A stretch of DNA of 60,000 nucleotides from Bugula neritina (taxonomy: Eukaryota; Bryozoa; Gymnolaemata; Cheilostomatida; Bugulidae): NCBI GenBank assembly GCA_964035545.1, contig OZ037765.1:13698698-13758697 (forward strand), read 5' to 3'. Below the pieces are notes generated by a model. That model was not told the origin of the DNA. It did not search any database and was given only the letters and a program-made list of their open reading frames with translations. A program made the translations under genes and the position numbers. How positions within the stretch are numbered: the first letter of the stretch is position 1; the number at the start of each line of letters is the position of its first letter. Shown here piece after piece: positions 23,397 through 51,799 of this stretch.

Positions 23397-24417
23397 AATT
23401 TGAAGTGAAAATGTGTTATTTTTACCTGTGCCATTTTACTAGAAATCTATATTTAGCTTTTATATAATATTCTTGTAATTTTTTCATCATAGCAATGAAT
23501 AAATTACATTGTTTCCACACTAATATTTCATATATTTATAGTTTATTTGAAAGCTTACGTTGTTTATTGTGGATGTTGACTGCTGCAGAAACTGACCACT
23601 ATTTTCAAAATTTAAAAGGAAAACAAGTTCCTGGTGCAGAGGTGGCAGAATATGTAATACAATTTTTTTTCAAATTGAAGGTAAGAAATGGGGTCATTTC
23701 AGCATTCATAAGCTGCACATAATAGCTTATGTGTATATTTATATGGTGTGGACTTGCTATTACTGCGAGCTACAATATTACTAGCATGGGTGGTTGGTTG
23801 ATTTAACCTCTTAGTAGTTCCCATGCATGGCTCACATACAATAAAATTCTAGTTGAATAAAATATTTACTATTGTAAAGTACAAGACAAATGACCAGAAT
23901 ATTTCATTTGTTAAACAGAAATTTTGTAATACTACTGTGGATTGGCTACTGTACATTAGCTAGATGTAGGCGGAGTCTACACTAGTCAAGCCATCCAGAT
24001 GCATATACTAAAGGGCAATTTAAAAACCAGCCAATCAAAGTCATGTACCAAATTCACAGATGTTTACTGCAAGCTTCCAATGCTAAGCAATAACCCATTC
24101 AAGCTGCAACAACAAATAACTACTAAGCTGGCAGTTATGTAATAATTGGCCTTAAGTTGCAAAAGTGTACCAGGTCATTTTTCTAGACATGAAATTTTTA
24201 ATTGCATTTTATAAACACTTAATTTAGACATTTTAAAAAATCATTTCAAGAGTCATCAATTTAAGATATGAAATTAAATAATGCATGAAAAAAAAGTTGC
24301 ACAACTAGCTTTTAGAAGCATGCATTTTGCAATTGAACTTGCAGAATTTTATATCAGTTACGATGGTAAGACATTGACCTGGTACACTTCGCTGATTGGC
24401 TGAGTTTTACATGGTCT
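23334..24417. repeat. Right inverted arm of the ISL2EU element
   Basis: Reverse complement of 20233-21316. Bases 23334-23396 are also the last codons of the transposase (CCALCNLQPPLVTDEI, stop at 23394). After the stop it carries ATTTTTACCTGTGCCATTTT at about 23418, a core shared with the small elements at 53213 and 53668. Confidence 0.95.
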
Positions 24418-24419
24418 AT

Positions 24420-25058
24420 TACAGCATTCAAAATATACGCAACAGTAATTATAATACTGACACACGCAGTTACTTGAGAACAGTAGAGGATGAGAATCTA
24501 TCGCAGTATTGTCCAGTTTTTACTTTAAATGTCATGTAGTGCTTGGGTTGTGTAAAATAGCTGCATGGGTGCCTTCTTTTCTAGCCAGTTAAATGTCTAT
24601 AGCTTTTTGCAATAACATATGAGTTATTTTATTGAATGATGACATTGCTGAGAGTTATATATATCTGTAAGAATGAACAGTTATTGAACCTTTTCTATGC
24701 CACACTTACCTTCTACCCTTTCACCTAATAAGTCCGAAAATCTTTGATTTTTTATAAAATGTCTTCATATGTTAAATTATGCTTAAAAAATTCTAGCATA
24801 AATGAGTCTTTATATTTTAAAAAATATAGCCGTATCAACATAAAAATATACAATTGTCATATATAACAGCGAAGTCTCTCCAGTATTTTCACACTGCCAA
24901 ACTAATTACTGTGATATAAAGTTTCAGCAACATAGGAACTTTGACAAATTATAATATTTTATTTTCTAGCCTTTAGCTAATAATATGCTGTCAGGTCTGC
25001 TGACCTACAGTGTAGCAACACTATAATTATATTGTTTATTGTTTGTATTCCTTTTTAG
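24420..25058. other. 5' flank or intron of the CNG channel gene; no exon recognised
   Basis: The first supported channel exon begins in phase 1, so an upstream coding exon must exist. No convincing one is visible here. Confidence 0.4.
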
Positions 25059-32635
<7,577 letters not shown>

Positions 32636-33114
32636 AGCTGTTTCTGATTGATCTGAGGACTATCTGAACACTAAACTGGAACTGCATAAGAAAATCATTT
32701 TGGTTTAGATATATCTTAACAAATGTTTATTTTAAATTTGTGAAATGCAAGTTGAAAACTTTTTTATATGCATTAATTTGTAAATGAGTAAACCATCAGC
32801 ATTTCAAACTGATAACAATTTAGTGATCAGGGAAACTTGGTTAGTTATCCAAACGGAAAGGATTAGGAGGTGTTATTGCAAGTCTATTCGAATAGCAGCA
32901 ATATTAACATACTTGTAGACCTTAAGTCTTGCAAGCATAATATTTGTAAAGAACTGCATTCAGCCACCTTTCGTCAAGATGTATTTTGAGTTATCCTCAA
33001 CAACATTTTTGGCAGCTATACATGTATAACATTATCTATAGCATGTTGTACTTTGTTGTGTTATATTATTTAATTTGTTCAAATTTCTGTATTAAGAATT
33101 ATAAACAAAGTTAC

Positions 33115-33120
33115 AATAAA
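33115..33120 (+). terminator. Candidate polyadenylation signal of the CNG channel gene
   Basis: AATAAA about 480 bases after the TAG stop, in the space between the two convergent genes. Confidence 0.35.
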
Positions 33121-33790
33121 CAATACTTAACTTTATGCCAAAGCAGGTCCTATTTTAAAAATTATATACAACCATTTATTACCAGTTAAATGCATAAATA
33201 TTGTATGTTTATGCAAGTGACATTCATCATGAAAAGCTATAGAAAATAATATTTTGTGCCTTCAGATGAATGTAATCTTAGAGTGAGTATGCATCAGCGG
33301 CACAGTTTGAGTTTATCAAATTTTATTTTTTATATGGCATCTCAAAAGTTAGCAATAAATGGAAGTATTACCAACAAAATTACGTCTCCCTCTCTTTTTA
33401 AAGGTGATAAATTATTATAAAACTTTCAGCTATTTCAAGCTAAAAATACATTTCAGTAGTAAGAAACAGATTTCTGCATATTCAATGAAAGCAAATCCTA
33501 TTTCCATAACTACCTAGCATGGGTGCTTTTTAATTAAAAAAAAGTTTCATCAATTTTCAACAAAATTTTATGGCAAAACTATTTTCTTTAAAAAGCACAT
33601 CATAATGTAGATAGAAGTGGATAGTAATTGACTAATTGTTATTTACTTTAGGTTACTTATCCATATTTTAGCAAAAACATGCAGCCGAATTGATTTTTGC
33701 AAATAATATTTGCATTAAATCACTTATAATGTTTGTACATATTGGTTAAATTCAAACAAAATTCTCAGCAAAAAAACAGGGCTCTTTTAA

Positions 33791-35375
33791 TTACTTTTTG
33801 ATAACATGTCCAAGATCATATTTTCCTCGAATACATGCAAGGCGGACTCCTGGCAAATCCTGTACGTTTTCGGGTCGAACTAAAACAATGCTGTGCTCTT
33901 GAAGATTATGACCTTCACCTGGTATGTAAGCAATAGCTTCTCGGCCATTAGAGAGGCGTACTCTTACACACTTTCGATTAGCGGAATTGGGTTTTTTAGG
34001 TTTCTTTACAAATGTCTTCAAAACTACACCTTTCATTTGAGGATTACCATCAGTGGGTCTTGGTTTCTTTCGTTTTTTAAAAAATGGTCCTGTTTTATGC
34101 ATCCCATTAAGTGTTGCCATACTTTTTTGAGGTATGTATCCAATGCCTGTAAAATTATGTGAACATTAAAAAGTAAACACCCAACTATTATGAAGATTAT
34201 TGCAGTTTAGCACGTAGACATGTCTTATTAAACAGGAGAGAGCGCTATGATGTTGAGCCAAATAAGGAGATTAGCACGAAAAGTTATTGAAATATTTAGT
34301 CTTTTGCACTGTGTAAAAAACTCACGCAAGTTTATAGTCGCTATCCCTATGAGAAACCCCCTGATAGAAAAGGTTTTTTGTTCAAGCGGGCTAAGGACTT
34401 ATTTAAATAAGGCACAGGAGCAATTATGACTGGATGCTCTTCCTAACATCACCAATGGCTTTTGCCCAAGCTCAAACCCAGGACTTAGCCTAGGGCCACA
34501 CGGTGCGTATTTTCGCACGCGAAAATTGAAATCACAAGTAGCAAAGGTGTCCACTGTGCGCGTTGAGAAAACCTTCGCACTTGTCGCTCTGCATTTTCAA
34601 CGCAAGTGCGAATCGTCTTTGTCGTCGTCATCTAGTTGGCTGGTAGCTATTCAGCGAGCCCAATTTCTTTATTTAGTGCTATATTCCAGTAAATTGCGTT
34701 TTATTGAAAGCGAGTGCGATTTAAAAATGAAAGCTTTATTTATCACGCATCACTGACGCTACAGTGGACACCTTTGCTACTTGTGATTTTAATTTTCGCA
34801 TGCGAAAATACGCACCGTGTGGCCCTAGGCTTAGTGTTTACTAAGCAAACACTCTAACCCCTAGACCACGGCTGCCGCTTTGCACTGTGTAAAGTCACCG
34901 ATCATCTTACATTATAAAGACAGTATTGAATAGGTGCTAGTATCGCAATTTTCAAGTGAATAATCTAATTTTAAAGCCAATGCATTACAGTATAGAACTT
35001 TCAAAATACTACACTTTACATTAGATGTAAAGCCTACATATGCTCCTATGCCACATAGATGAATAAGTCCTTAGCCTGCTTAAAAACCTTTCCATCAGGG
35101 GTTTCTCACAGGGATGGTGACTGTAAACTTGTGGGGAGGGGGGTGTTTAAAGCCTACACATGAGCAAAAGCTATACTTAAAGTTATGCATAGCACAATAC
35201 AACTCATCACCAAAATAGTATAATTTAAAGAACATTTAAACTTACCTTGGTTTGGCATTGCCAGGTTAATAAACTGTTGTAGTAAAGATGTTTGACCTGA
35301 AGATTTCAAATTGCAGACTGTAGATTTCACACATAATGATCTTACAGATGAAGAAAGAGATTTAATAATATTCAT
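33791..35375 (-). CDS. MRPS12: Mitochondrial small ribosomal subunit protein uS12m
   Basis: Two coding exons on the minus strand: 35375-35246 and 34146-33791 (stop TAA at 33793-33791). They join in phase 1 (CAA-G to GC-ATT) for 161 residues. The first ~40 residues ([17 protein letters not shown]...) are basic, Ser-rich and lack acidic residues, as expected of a mitochondrial presequence. The mature part has [67 protein letters not shown] and RGKYDLGH, the core of uS12. This protein sits at the decoding centre of the mitoribosome. Human MRPS12 is 138 residues; the extra length is in the presequence. A CAG-like acceptor just upstream of the ATG may mark a non-coding first exon. The gene is convergent with the CNG gene, and a SINE pair lies in its intron. 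Confidence 0.93.
34318..34878 (-). mobile_element. tRNA-derived SINE copy 1, split by a MITE
   Basis: On the minus strand the head (34878 downward) is tRNA-like, with an A-box region GTGGTCTAGGGGTTAGAG. The body continues to the AAACTCACGC end at about 34318. The copy is bounded by a perfect 15-base target duplication, TTTGCACTGTGTAAA, at 34303-34317 and 34879-34893. Bases 34488-34830 are a later MITE. It lies in the MRPS12 intron. Confidence 0.8.
34488..34830. mobile_element. 343-bp MITE inserted in SINE copy 1, TTA target duplication
   Basis: About 70-bp terminal inverted repeats begin GCCTAGGGCCACACGGTGCG on both strands, with two mismatches noticed. The element is flanked by TTA at 34485-34487 and 34831-34833. 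Removing it restores SINE sequence matching copy 2. A 3-bp TTA duplication points to a PIF/Harbinger-type MITE. There is no coding capacity. Confidence 0.85.
35063..35135 (+). mobile_element. SINE fragment, opposite orientation
   Basis: It carries AAGTCCTTAGCCTGCTTAAA and GGGGTTTCTCACAGGGATGG, the reverse complement of the SINE 3' body seen at 35775-35850. Only the 3' part is present. It lies in the MRPS12 intron. Confidence 0.7.
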
Positions 35376-35900
35376 TATCGCTCCTGAACCTTGTGAATCA
35401 GCTAAAACAATAAGTTGAATTTCATAAATTTTACAATTTTGAGAAGGTGTGTTGGTGTAGTAATATTCTCTAGTAAAATTGACAAAAACAAAAATAGCAA
35501 AGCTGAGTTCAAGTAATATTGACTTTCGACATTATTTATAATTCCTTAGCAGCATTGGGCTTCTCAAAATACTTTGGGACCCAACTAAACCAAAAAACTC
35601 AACTTATTCAACAGAGTAACTGACTTAAAATTTCGACTCTGGTGCTATAGTGTAAATAGTGTAGATCTCCAGATATTACATAAATAGAAACTAGCATTAG
35701 CAAGTCAGAATTTCTAAAAAAATTGGCAGTATCAGACATCATGGGCTCATAATAGAAAGCTAACCCTCCAAATAGAAAACTCACGTAAGTTTATAGTCGC
35801 TATCCCTGTGAGAAACCCCTGATAAAATAGGTTTTTGTTAAAGCAGGCTAAGGACTTATTTAAATGAGGCACAGGGGCAATTATGACTGGAGGCTCTTCC

Positions 35901-36382
35901 CAGAGTGGTGTATCTGGAGTGGCGACTTTAGAGCATGAGAAATCATTATGCCGCTTTTTGTACCTTGAGTTTATATAAGTTATAAAGGGAAAATTTTGCC
36001 AGTCGTTATTTTTTTTTCTGTTTCATGTGTACATTTTTTGAGTTTTGCTTATTGGTATAATTTTTAAACACATTTTTTATGTATATAAAATCAAAATCAA
36101 TTTCAATACTCACTCATGCATGTAAATACAAAGCTATAAAGTTTAAGTTTCGCTGTGATTACAATGTGAATATGAATTGATTAATGCTTGCAATAACCAT
36201 TTTACACAAAATACATTACAGTTGCTATAAATGTAAGACTAGTATGTTGGATGCAAATAGGCATAGTAATACTACTTAATTTATGCTATTTTTAAAATTT
36301 TTAGTAAATATTTAGCATGTATATTATATACATGTATATTATATACATGTATATTATGTACATGTATATTATATACATGTAT

Positions 36383-36450
<68 letters not shown>

Positions 36451-36745
36451 TTGAGTTTTACACGGTTTATTCATATTCACATTGTAATCACAGCGAAACT
36501 TAAACTTTATAGCTTCGTATTTATGTGCGTGAGGAAGTTTTAATTTTTTTAACTTTATATGCATAAAAAATGTGTTTAAAAGTTATATCAATAAGCAAAA
36601 CTCAAAAAATGTACACATAAAATGAAAAAAATAATAAAATAACAACATTTTTCCTCTATAACTTATATAAACTCGCGGTACAAAAAGCGGCATAATGACA
36701 TCCATATGATTTCCTAAAGTTTTCACTTGAATATCTACCCCACTG
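35901..36745. mobile_element. 845-bp hAT-type MITE with long inverted arms
   Basis: Flanked by a perfect 8-base duplication GCTCTTCC (35893-35900 and 36746-36753). It starts CAGAGTGG and ends CCCACTG. Arms of roughly 250 bases pair with each other (for example TATGCCGCTTTTTGTACC near 35950 and its complement near 36685; TTTAAGTTTCGCTGTGATTA near 36145 and its complement near 36500). A (TA)n tract sits in the loop. The 8-bp duplication and CA-TG ends are hAT-like. Confidence 0.85.
36389..36448. repeat. (TA)n microsatellite in the MITE loop
   Basis: About 60 bases of AT alternation, preceded by four or five copies of TACATGTATATTATA-like units at 36318-36385. Confidence 0.9.
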
Positions 36746-36863
36746 GCTCTTCCTAACATCACCAATGGCCTTTGTCCGGGTTTGAACCCATGGCCTCATG
36801 TTTACTAGGCAAACGCTCTAACCCCTAGACCACAGCTGCTCCCTCAAAGCTAACCTTCCAAAA

Positions 36864-39340
36864 GCCATACTTCAGGTAAAGAAAAGAAAAGTACAGAAAA
36901 TTAAAGCAAAGTATACACTTAAATTTTCGCTATTAATGCTTCATACTTAACAATATTTGTCAATCGAAATTTATTCTGTAGATGAATCAAAAATTGGCCG
37001 TCTTCTGCAGCACAAGATATATGATCACTAGTCCAACAAAAGACTTTAATACTAGTAAATCCCATGCAAGTTCATTATTGTTTGACTAACAGCATATCAA
37101 GAGTCAAATACAGCTACATTTAAAAAAATTATCAGAAGTTTTATTATGTGTTGCCAAGAAAGTCAATCAACTTTTACTTGTTAGTTGTCAGAACATTGCT
37201 TTAATAAGTAAAAAAAATTATCCAGATTTAATAAATAATTGTTTACCAAAGAATATTACTTTAATTCACACTGGCCTTGAATATTCAAAAACAAGTTACT
37301 AAATAAAATGAGTTTGCTAAAATCATTTTTTACAATTTAGACAAATAACATTTTGTATTCAATTTTAATTCTATAATTTATCTTGTGGAGCAATTTAACT
37401 AAAATTGTATGGCATTCAAAGCCTACTATATTAAAACTATGTTCTTTCCTTTGTTCTTGTATATAAATATGCAAACTTCTACTTATACCATTTTCTGAAT
37501 ATTGATTGGATAATAATTTTTGTGCGCAAGCCCTGTCGTATATTTTTTCAACCTCTTTCTGCTTTCATGTTTTGCTGATAAATATATACAAACATTTAGA
37601 CTCAAAATAATATAAAATTTATCTGCAATCATCCACAACATGTATCAGTCAACATAAAACTTGACACAACTTATCATTGATTTAAAGCAATGGAACAAAA
37701 ACAACCAGCACAAATACAATTTGACATGCAATAACGAAACAAATAAATCCAAATGCCAAACAGGAACAGTGAACTTATAAAATTTACATTTATAACTCAT
37801 ATCATTTAATGTTAATATTATTTAACAAAACTTATTTTGAAAAAATTTTAAAAATAAATTTGTAATAATATTTTTAAGAATATTTAGGAAGCCTTCTTAT
37901 TTTTTTTAAATTTCCCATCTGGTAAATAATACTTTTCTGGAGAAAAGTTGTTTTATATGGATACTTGAAATTTCACATTGAACTAAGGAAAACAACTTGC
38001 ATAATTTTGAATGGCTGCAGCATAAGTGCAAATAAAATACTTTTTCTCAAAGTGTGACTGCAAATAGACAATAATCAACTGCTGACATTTAATGTTTTTG
38101 ATGTTTCATTTCTATGTACCTGGCCTTAAGTGTATGCACTTAGATTTAAAAACAACTAGTATTTTAATAGCCAGCTCTGCACATGATGAACAATTTTTTT
38201 CAGAGTTCTGGTTTCAACGTTGTATACTTAGAGTTCGACTTTTCTATAATTGCCTCTTTTGTTATGCGACATTTTACTTAGTGTAAAAATGTGTGTCCTA
38301 CTTTTGCCATATAATTATGAGTGTATATAAAACACTCAGATTATTTGTAAATACTAGAAATACTTAAAGTTTATTCAAGCTTGCATTATGTGGATTATCT
38401 TCCTCTTTTAAAAACAAATAACGTTTAGCTATAAATAGAGATGTACATTCTGTAACACTTAGCATTATACTGTAAGTATTTTATATTACAATTCTTCTAA
38501 ACTTACAAAAAGGTATCTATCTGAAGTGTAAAAATTGAAAACTTTTATTGCTTTTGTGTTCCCAGCCAAGGGGTCAAGGTCTCTAAGTAGTAGAGCAGCA
38601 GAGAACATGAACATTATTATTAATACAATACGAAAATAATAATTGTAGCGTTTACAGTCATATACTAAATAAATTACCACATGATGATAATTGCAATTGT
38701 AAAAAATTAAATAATAATTACTGCAATTATTATACAGTATACAATCTTACTAAAGTTACACAATCAAAATTAGTTAGTAATTATACAAAAAATAACTATG
38801 AAATAGGAAGCAAAAACTTTGAATGTCTATTTTTTATGTAAACTGTATCGAGCTAATCATCCTAATAATAATACTAAATTTAATCATGTGTGATTAGTGC
38901 ATATGAGTACAGTAATGTTTGATTGAGTATAAGCTGATTTTATCGCGATTTATTACAATATAAACTAACCAGAAAATCCCTCAACTAGTTTCGAAGTGAA
39001 TAATAACACAACAAATCATCCTAATGATAAGTCATAACAGTGATAACCACCACAACAATTTTCAATCCTTATATTGATTAGCATCACTAACAATTAATAT
39101 TATAACTATTACTATTAGTAACACTAATAGTAATACTATTGTCTATTAGTATTACTATTACTATTAATACTAATACTAATAGTATTAGTATTACAAATAG
39201 TGAAATACAAATGTTAATACAATAGCCAAGTACAAAACTAGTTTCAATTACAATACCTTTGAACACCTTTGAAGACATAGAACACTTGGAAACACTCAAG
39301 GTTATAAAAGTGCCTCATTTGTTTTACAGTGCGAGCTAAA
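36864..39340. other. Intergenic; nothing recognised
   Basis: Very AT-rich with short random ORFs only. No exon or repeat that I can support, apart from short TAA-rich stretches near 38690-38780. Confidence 0.5.
39090..39200. repeat. Degenerate TAATAC/TAATAG simple-repeat cluster 1
   Basis: Runs of TAATAC, TAATAG and their complements (ATTACTATTAGTATTAC), including a partial inverted repeat near 39115-39190. Confidence 0.85.
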
Positions 39341-39344
39341 GGTT

Positions 39345-39910
39345 AGGTGGTAATTGTGTTGATTTTTTTATATAGACCTTCTGGTGTCTCTAATGGTTTT
39401 TGGTAAAAAGCTACCATGGTATACGTGTGAGTTTTTATAAATGGATGTTAGTTCACCGTGGGCAACAGACCTAGTGGTTATTGCCAAATTTTGGCGATCT
39501 TGTGTGATTTCATCGTATACCAATATTGAGTGTTGTTCTTCCTGCAGTATTTTCATGAGGAGATTGAGTCGGTGAGCCCTGGGTCTTTGTTTGAGAGACT
39601 GAAGGCCAAGCTAAGAGTAAGAGCATGCCTTGGTGATGACTTTTCGCCCCTTTAATCTAGCAATAAACCTCACTACCCTGTGCTGTGACATTTCCAGAGA
39701 CTCAATGTCTTTAGCTAATGTTGGATCCCACATGGTATCTGCGTACTAGAGAAAGGGACGGCACAGACTAGTGTAAGCCAGTAGCTTACCTTTTCTGGGG
39801 CCTCATGTAGAAAGTGTTTAATTGCTCTTAAAATGTTTGAAGCCTTATCCTTTTTAAGTGTAATATGCTGATCAAATTTAAGGTCTGTTTAAAAAAAAGG
39901 AAAACTATAA
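39345..39910 (-). mobile_element. Jockey/CR1-like LINE, C-terminal coding fragment
   Basis: Read on the minus strand from 39890, in broken frames: LKFDQHITLKKDKASNILRA, PEKVSYWLTL, MWDPTLAKDIESLEMSQHRV, RFIARLKGR and LGLQSL, then HRLNLLMKILQEEQHSILV and YHGSFLPKTIRDTR. These are the familiar post-RT segments of jockey-type LINEs (LEYADxxWDPxx, HRVVRFI). At least two frame disruptions. Confidence 0.75.
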
Positions 39911-40084
39911 TGTTTATTTTAAGCTTATAAGTTGATTATAGTTATAATTATCATATTGATATTTATCATAATTTAAATCATGATGATTATGACTAGTCAC
40001 TGAATTTTTATTTAATTTTAAATTTAAATAACCAATAATTCATTCAATATGAATATGGGTATCACTTTGACTCTGAGTTTGACA

Positions 40085-41020
40085 ATATCAATATGAATAT
40101 TAATACTAATACAAATACTAATAGTAATACTAATAGTAATACTAATACTAATAGTAATAGTAATACTAATAGAATATCAATATGAATATGAATAACCATA
40201 ATAATAAGCACTATGTCTTACTATCTTTTATAATGTCAGTAACTTAATTCTAAAACAAAACTAACATGATCTATGTGTAATAAACTGGGTATCATTATTA
40301 GTACTAGCATTTAATTTTTATTTTACAGTCATCATGATCTTTATTCTATTGCAACCATCAGAGTTATAGTTGAAAATCCTTAATTGACCGGATATTTACA
40401 CAAAGTATTGTAGGGGAGATATTGCTTTATTTCGATGTTGCATATGTAAGCCAATCGATGATAAGCTACAATTACTTCATCGCCATTGGTTAGATTTTGC
40501 TATCTAAAGAGCCTTGGTGTTCGTTCCTTAGTGCATTCTGCTAATTCGATTGCTACAGTAATTGCTACAGCGATTATTGTCGAAACGGAAACCAGGGTGA
40601 CCTAAGTGAAAACAGTTATCGATAATATTGGTAATATTTGTAATACTAATACTAATAGGAATACTGGTACTGATACTACTAGTACTTGTAGTTTGTATAT
40701 TTTTAGATTATTCCATTTGTATCCTAATACTATATTGTTGTTGCTAAACTAGATGCGTGCACACTACTACTAATACTAGTACTATTGTTAATCATAATCA
40801 TAAATGATAATGTTACTAAATCTAATATTAATACTAATAGTAATAGTAATACTAATAGTAATACTAATAGTAATAGTAATACTAATACAGTAATAGTAAT
40901 ACTAATAGTAATAGTAATAGTTATAGTAATACCGCTGTGCCTATTGTCACTGATAATATAAATATTAATTCTAATTGTAACTTCACAATAGTAATACTAA
41001 TACTAATAGTAATAGTAATT
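40085..41020. repeat. Degenerate TAATAC/TAATAG simple-repeat cluster 2
   Basis: Dense blocks at 40100-40172, 40640-40680, 40825-40930 and 40988-41018 share the hexamers TAATAC, TAATAG and TAGTAA. The first block is flanked on both sides by AATATCAATATGAATAT-like sequence. Confidence 0.85.
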
Positions 41021-41079
41021 GAAATGGTGATGTATACTGATACTTATAATTATCTTAAAGTTGATTGAATTTTCATCTG

Positions 41080-41880
41080 TAAAATAATGGAACAAATAGG
41101 AATTGCTGAATTGGAACTCTTATCTGCTTACTTCCTTACCATAACGCAGGTTTTCTGACAATCTGGATTATTTGGTTTTGTATTCATAGTCTTACTTTTT
41201 GACTTTCTGATATAGTTGAAGTTGAACATGCTTCAAGAATGGTATGAATGATAATAAATAAAAAGCGGCTTAGAGCTGACCTTGATGTAAGCCTTCTAAG
41301 CTAATACTTTCTGTCTCTCCTACTCTTGGGGACACCCTTGCCTTATACCTATTTCTCATCATCATGCATATCCTGACTAAGTCTAATGTCTCTGAGAAAA
41401 ATATTTTCTTTAAACAATACCACATTCGCGGATACCAATTCACTGATACCAAGTGTAACTTTCTGTCAAACTCTTTAAATTGGCTGTGTAGTAGACTTTC
41501 CTTTCTGGGAGCCATACTGGCTTTCACTTATCTTCACTGTATCCCTCAACTTTGACTCAATCATTCCTTTCCTCAGCTTAAATGAGAACTTGGCATCCCC
41601 TGTAATTGTTGCAGTCAAGAGAATTTCAGTTCGGTGTGCTTGTTATGGTACTTTGTTTTCAACTGTTTGGTGTTTCTTCTCTTTGAACTTCTGCCAGGAT
41701 TTATTGTATTCATTTTGTTCCTGTATGTCCCAGATCTTTTATAACATTGACTAAAAGTTTGTTTGAGTTGGTAACCTTGTTCCTAGCCATCATTTCTAGT
41801 TGTTGCCTAATATCTTGAAACTTGACCTTTGGTATTGATCTTTTCTTTCTCTCAATGTTGCTCAACAAGACAGCAGTGTT
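41080..41880 (-). mobile_element. RTE-like LINE reverse transcriptase fragment
   Basis: The minus strand holds NIERKKRSIPKVKFQDIR and NKVTNSNKLLVNVIKDLG (~41830-41740), the RT fragment SLDCNNYRG (~41610), then ELHLVSVNWYPRMWYCL-like text and MYKARV...VGETESISLEGLHQG (41270-41460). The last matches the VGVTExFxxxVGLHQGS region of RTE-type reverse transcriptases. Frameshifts and stops show it is dead. It lies head-to-head with the FRRS1-like gene, about 150 bases from its start codon. Confidence 0.7.
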
Positions 41881-42025
41881 AAACTTGCAAAAGGATTAAT
41901 TTATGTTTGAGAGTAAAACAACATACACGAATAATGCTATCATTGTAGTAATATTTATGTACATTGTTTCACTCTCAGACTATATAATTACTCATGTTGT
42001 AGATATCACCCTTGCAAGTTTAACA

Positions 42026-51169
<9,144 letters not shown>

Positions 51170-51767
51170 CACTCTTTGGTCTTGGTGTCATCAAAGCTTA
51201 CTTTGGTCAGCATGATACTCTACAACAACAGTCTGACTATTCACTGCCTAGTAGTCAGCTGCTATGATGCTTTATGCTCTTGGCACATGGTATTTTTTTA
51301 CTTTCAATTGACAACTATTATTCATGCTTTTATTTTCTTAGATTTTTTTTAATCTGTTTGATTTGTTTTTAATTTCAAATAGTGATAACTTAGATTTGAA
51401 ACTGTTATAAAAATTGGAAAATGCCTGCTTTATTAGCTCACCTTCTGCTTGTTTTACATATATCCCGTATCTTCTACTTAGAATTATATACATATATCTA
51501 TATTTAAGACTCCAAAATGCTGTTTTATAACACTAATAATGTGCTCGGCAGCAATAGTTTTAATTTTTAATTTTAACATTGAATAGAAATTCTAGTGAAA
51601 AATGCGTTTGTTTTCGTTTTGATTTGGTACATATAAATTATATTTTTGGGAAATGTTTTTTTTGCCTTCAATGAATATCTTAATGACTGTGGATTTTTTC
51701 GAAAGCAATTAATAATCTCTATTTACTATTTGTAGCTTTGAAATGTTTGCCTAAATCTGGCTATTCA

Positions 51768-51773
51768 AATAAA
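51768..51773 (+). terminator. Polyadenylation signal of the FRRS1-like gene
   Basis: AATAAA about 600 bases after the stop codon, followed by a T-rich stretch (GTGTTTTCTTATTTTT) some 20 bases later. Confidence 0.5.
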
Positions 51774-51799
51774 GTAAACAACCGTTACAAATAAGTGTT

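Larger units (their letters stand above)
20233..24417 (+). mobile_element. ISL2EU-type (PIF/Harbinger-related) DNA transposon with very long inverted arms
   Basis: The element runs from AGACC to GGTCT and is flanked on both sides by AT, consistent with the 2-bp target duplication reported for ISL2EU. Arms 20233-21316 and 23334-24417 (1,084 bp each) are reverse complements with only isolated mismatches seen and no net indel. The 2,017-bp centre holds a dead DDE transposase in plus orientation. The arms include the 3' end of the transposase coding region, so the left arm carries an antisense copy of it. Confidence 0.85.
35773..36845 (-). mobile_element. tRNA-derived SINE copy 2, split by a hAT MITE
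   Basis: The body is at 35773-35900. The tRNA-like head is at 36754-36845, whose minus strand reads GTGGTCTAGGGGTTAGAG (A box) and GGGTTCAAACCC (B box). Flanking duplications AAAGCTAACC(C/T)TCCAAA are at about 35756-35772 and 36846-36862. The 845-bp insertion between the halves is described separately. It lies just upstream of MRPS12. Confidence 0.85.

Noticed and set aside
20928-23722. Identical 75-residue ORF present twice (MNKLHCFHTNIS...)
   Set aside because: Not a duplicated host gene. It lies in the two inverted arms of the ISL2EU element and has no recognised domain.
34840-34878. tRNA gene-like sequence near MRPS12
   Set aside because: Only the A-box half is tRNA-like, it lacks a cloverleaf, and it is the head of a SINE.
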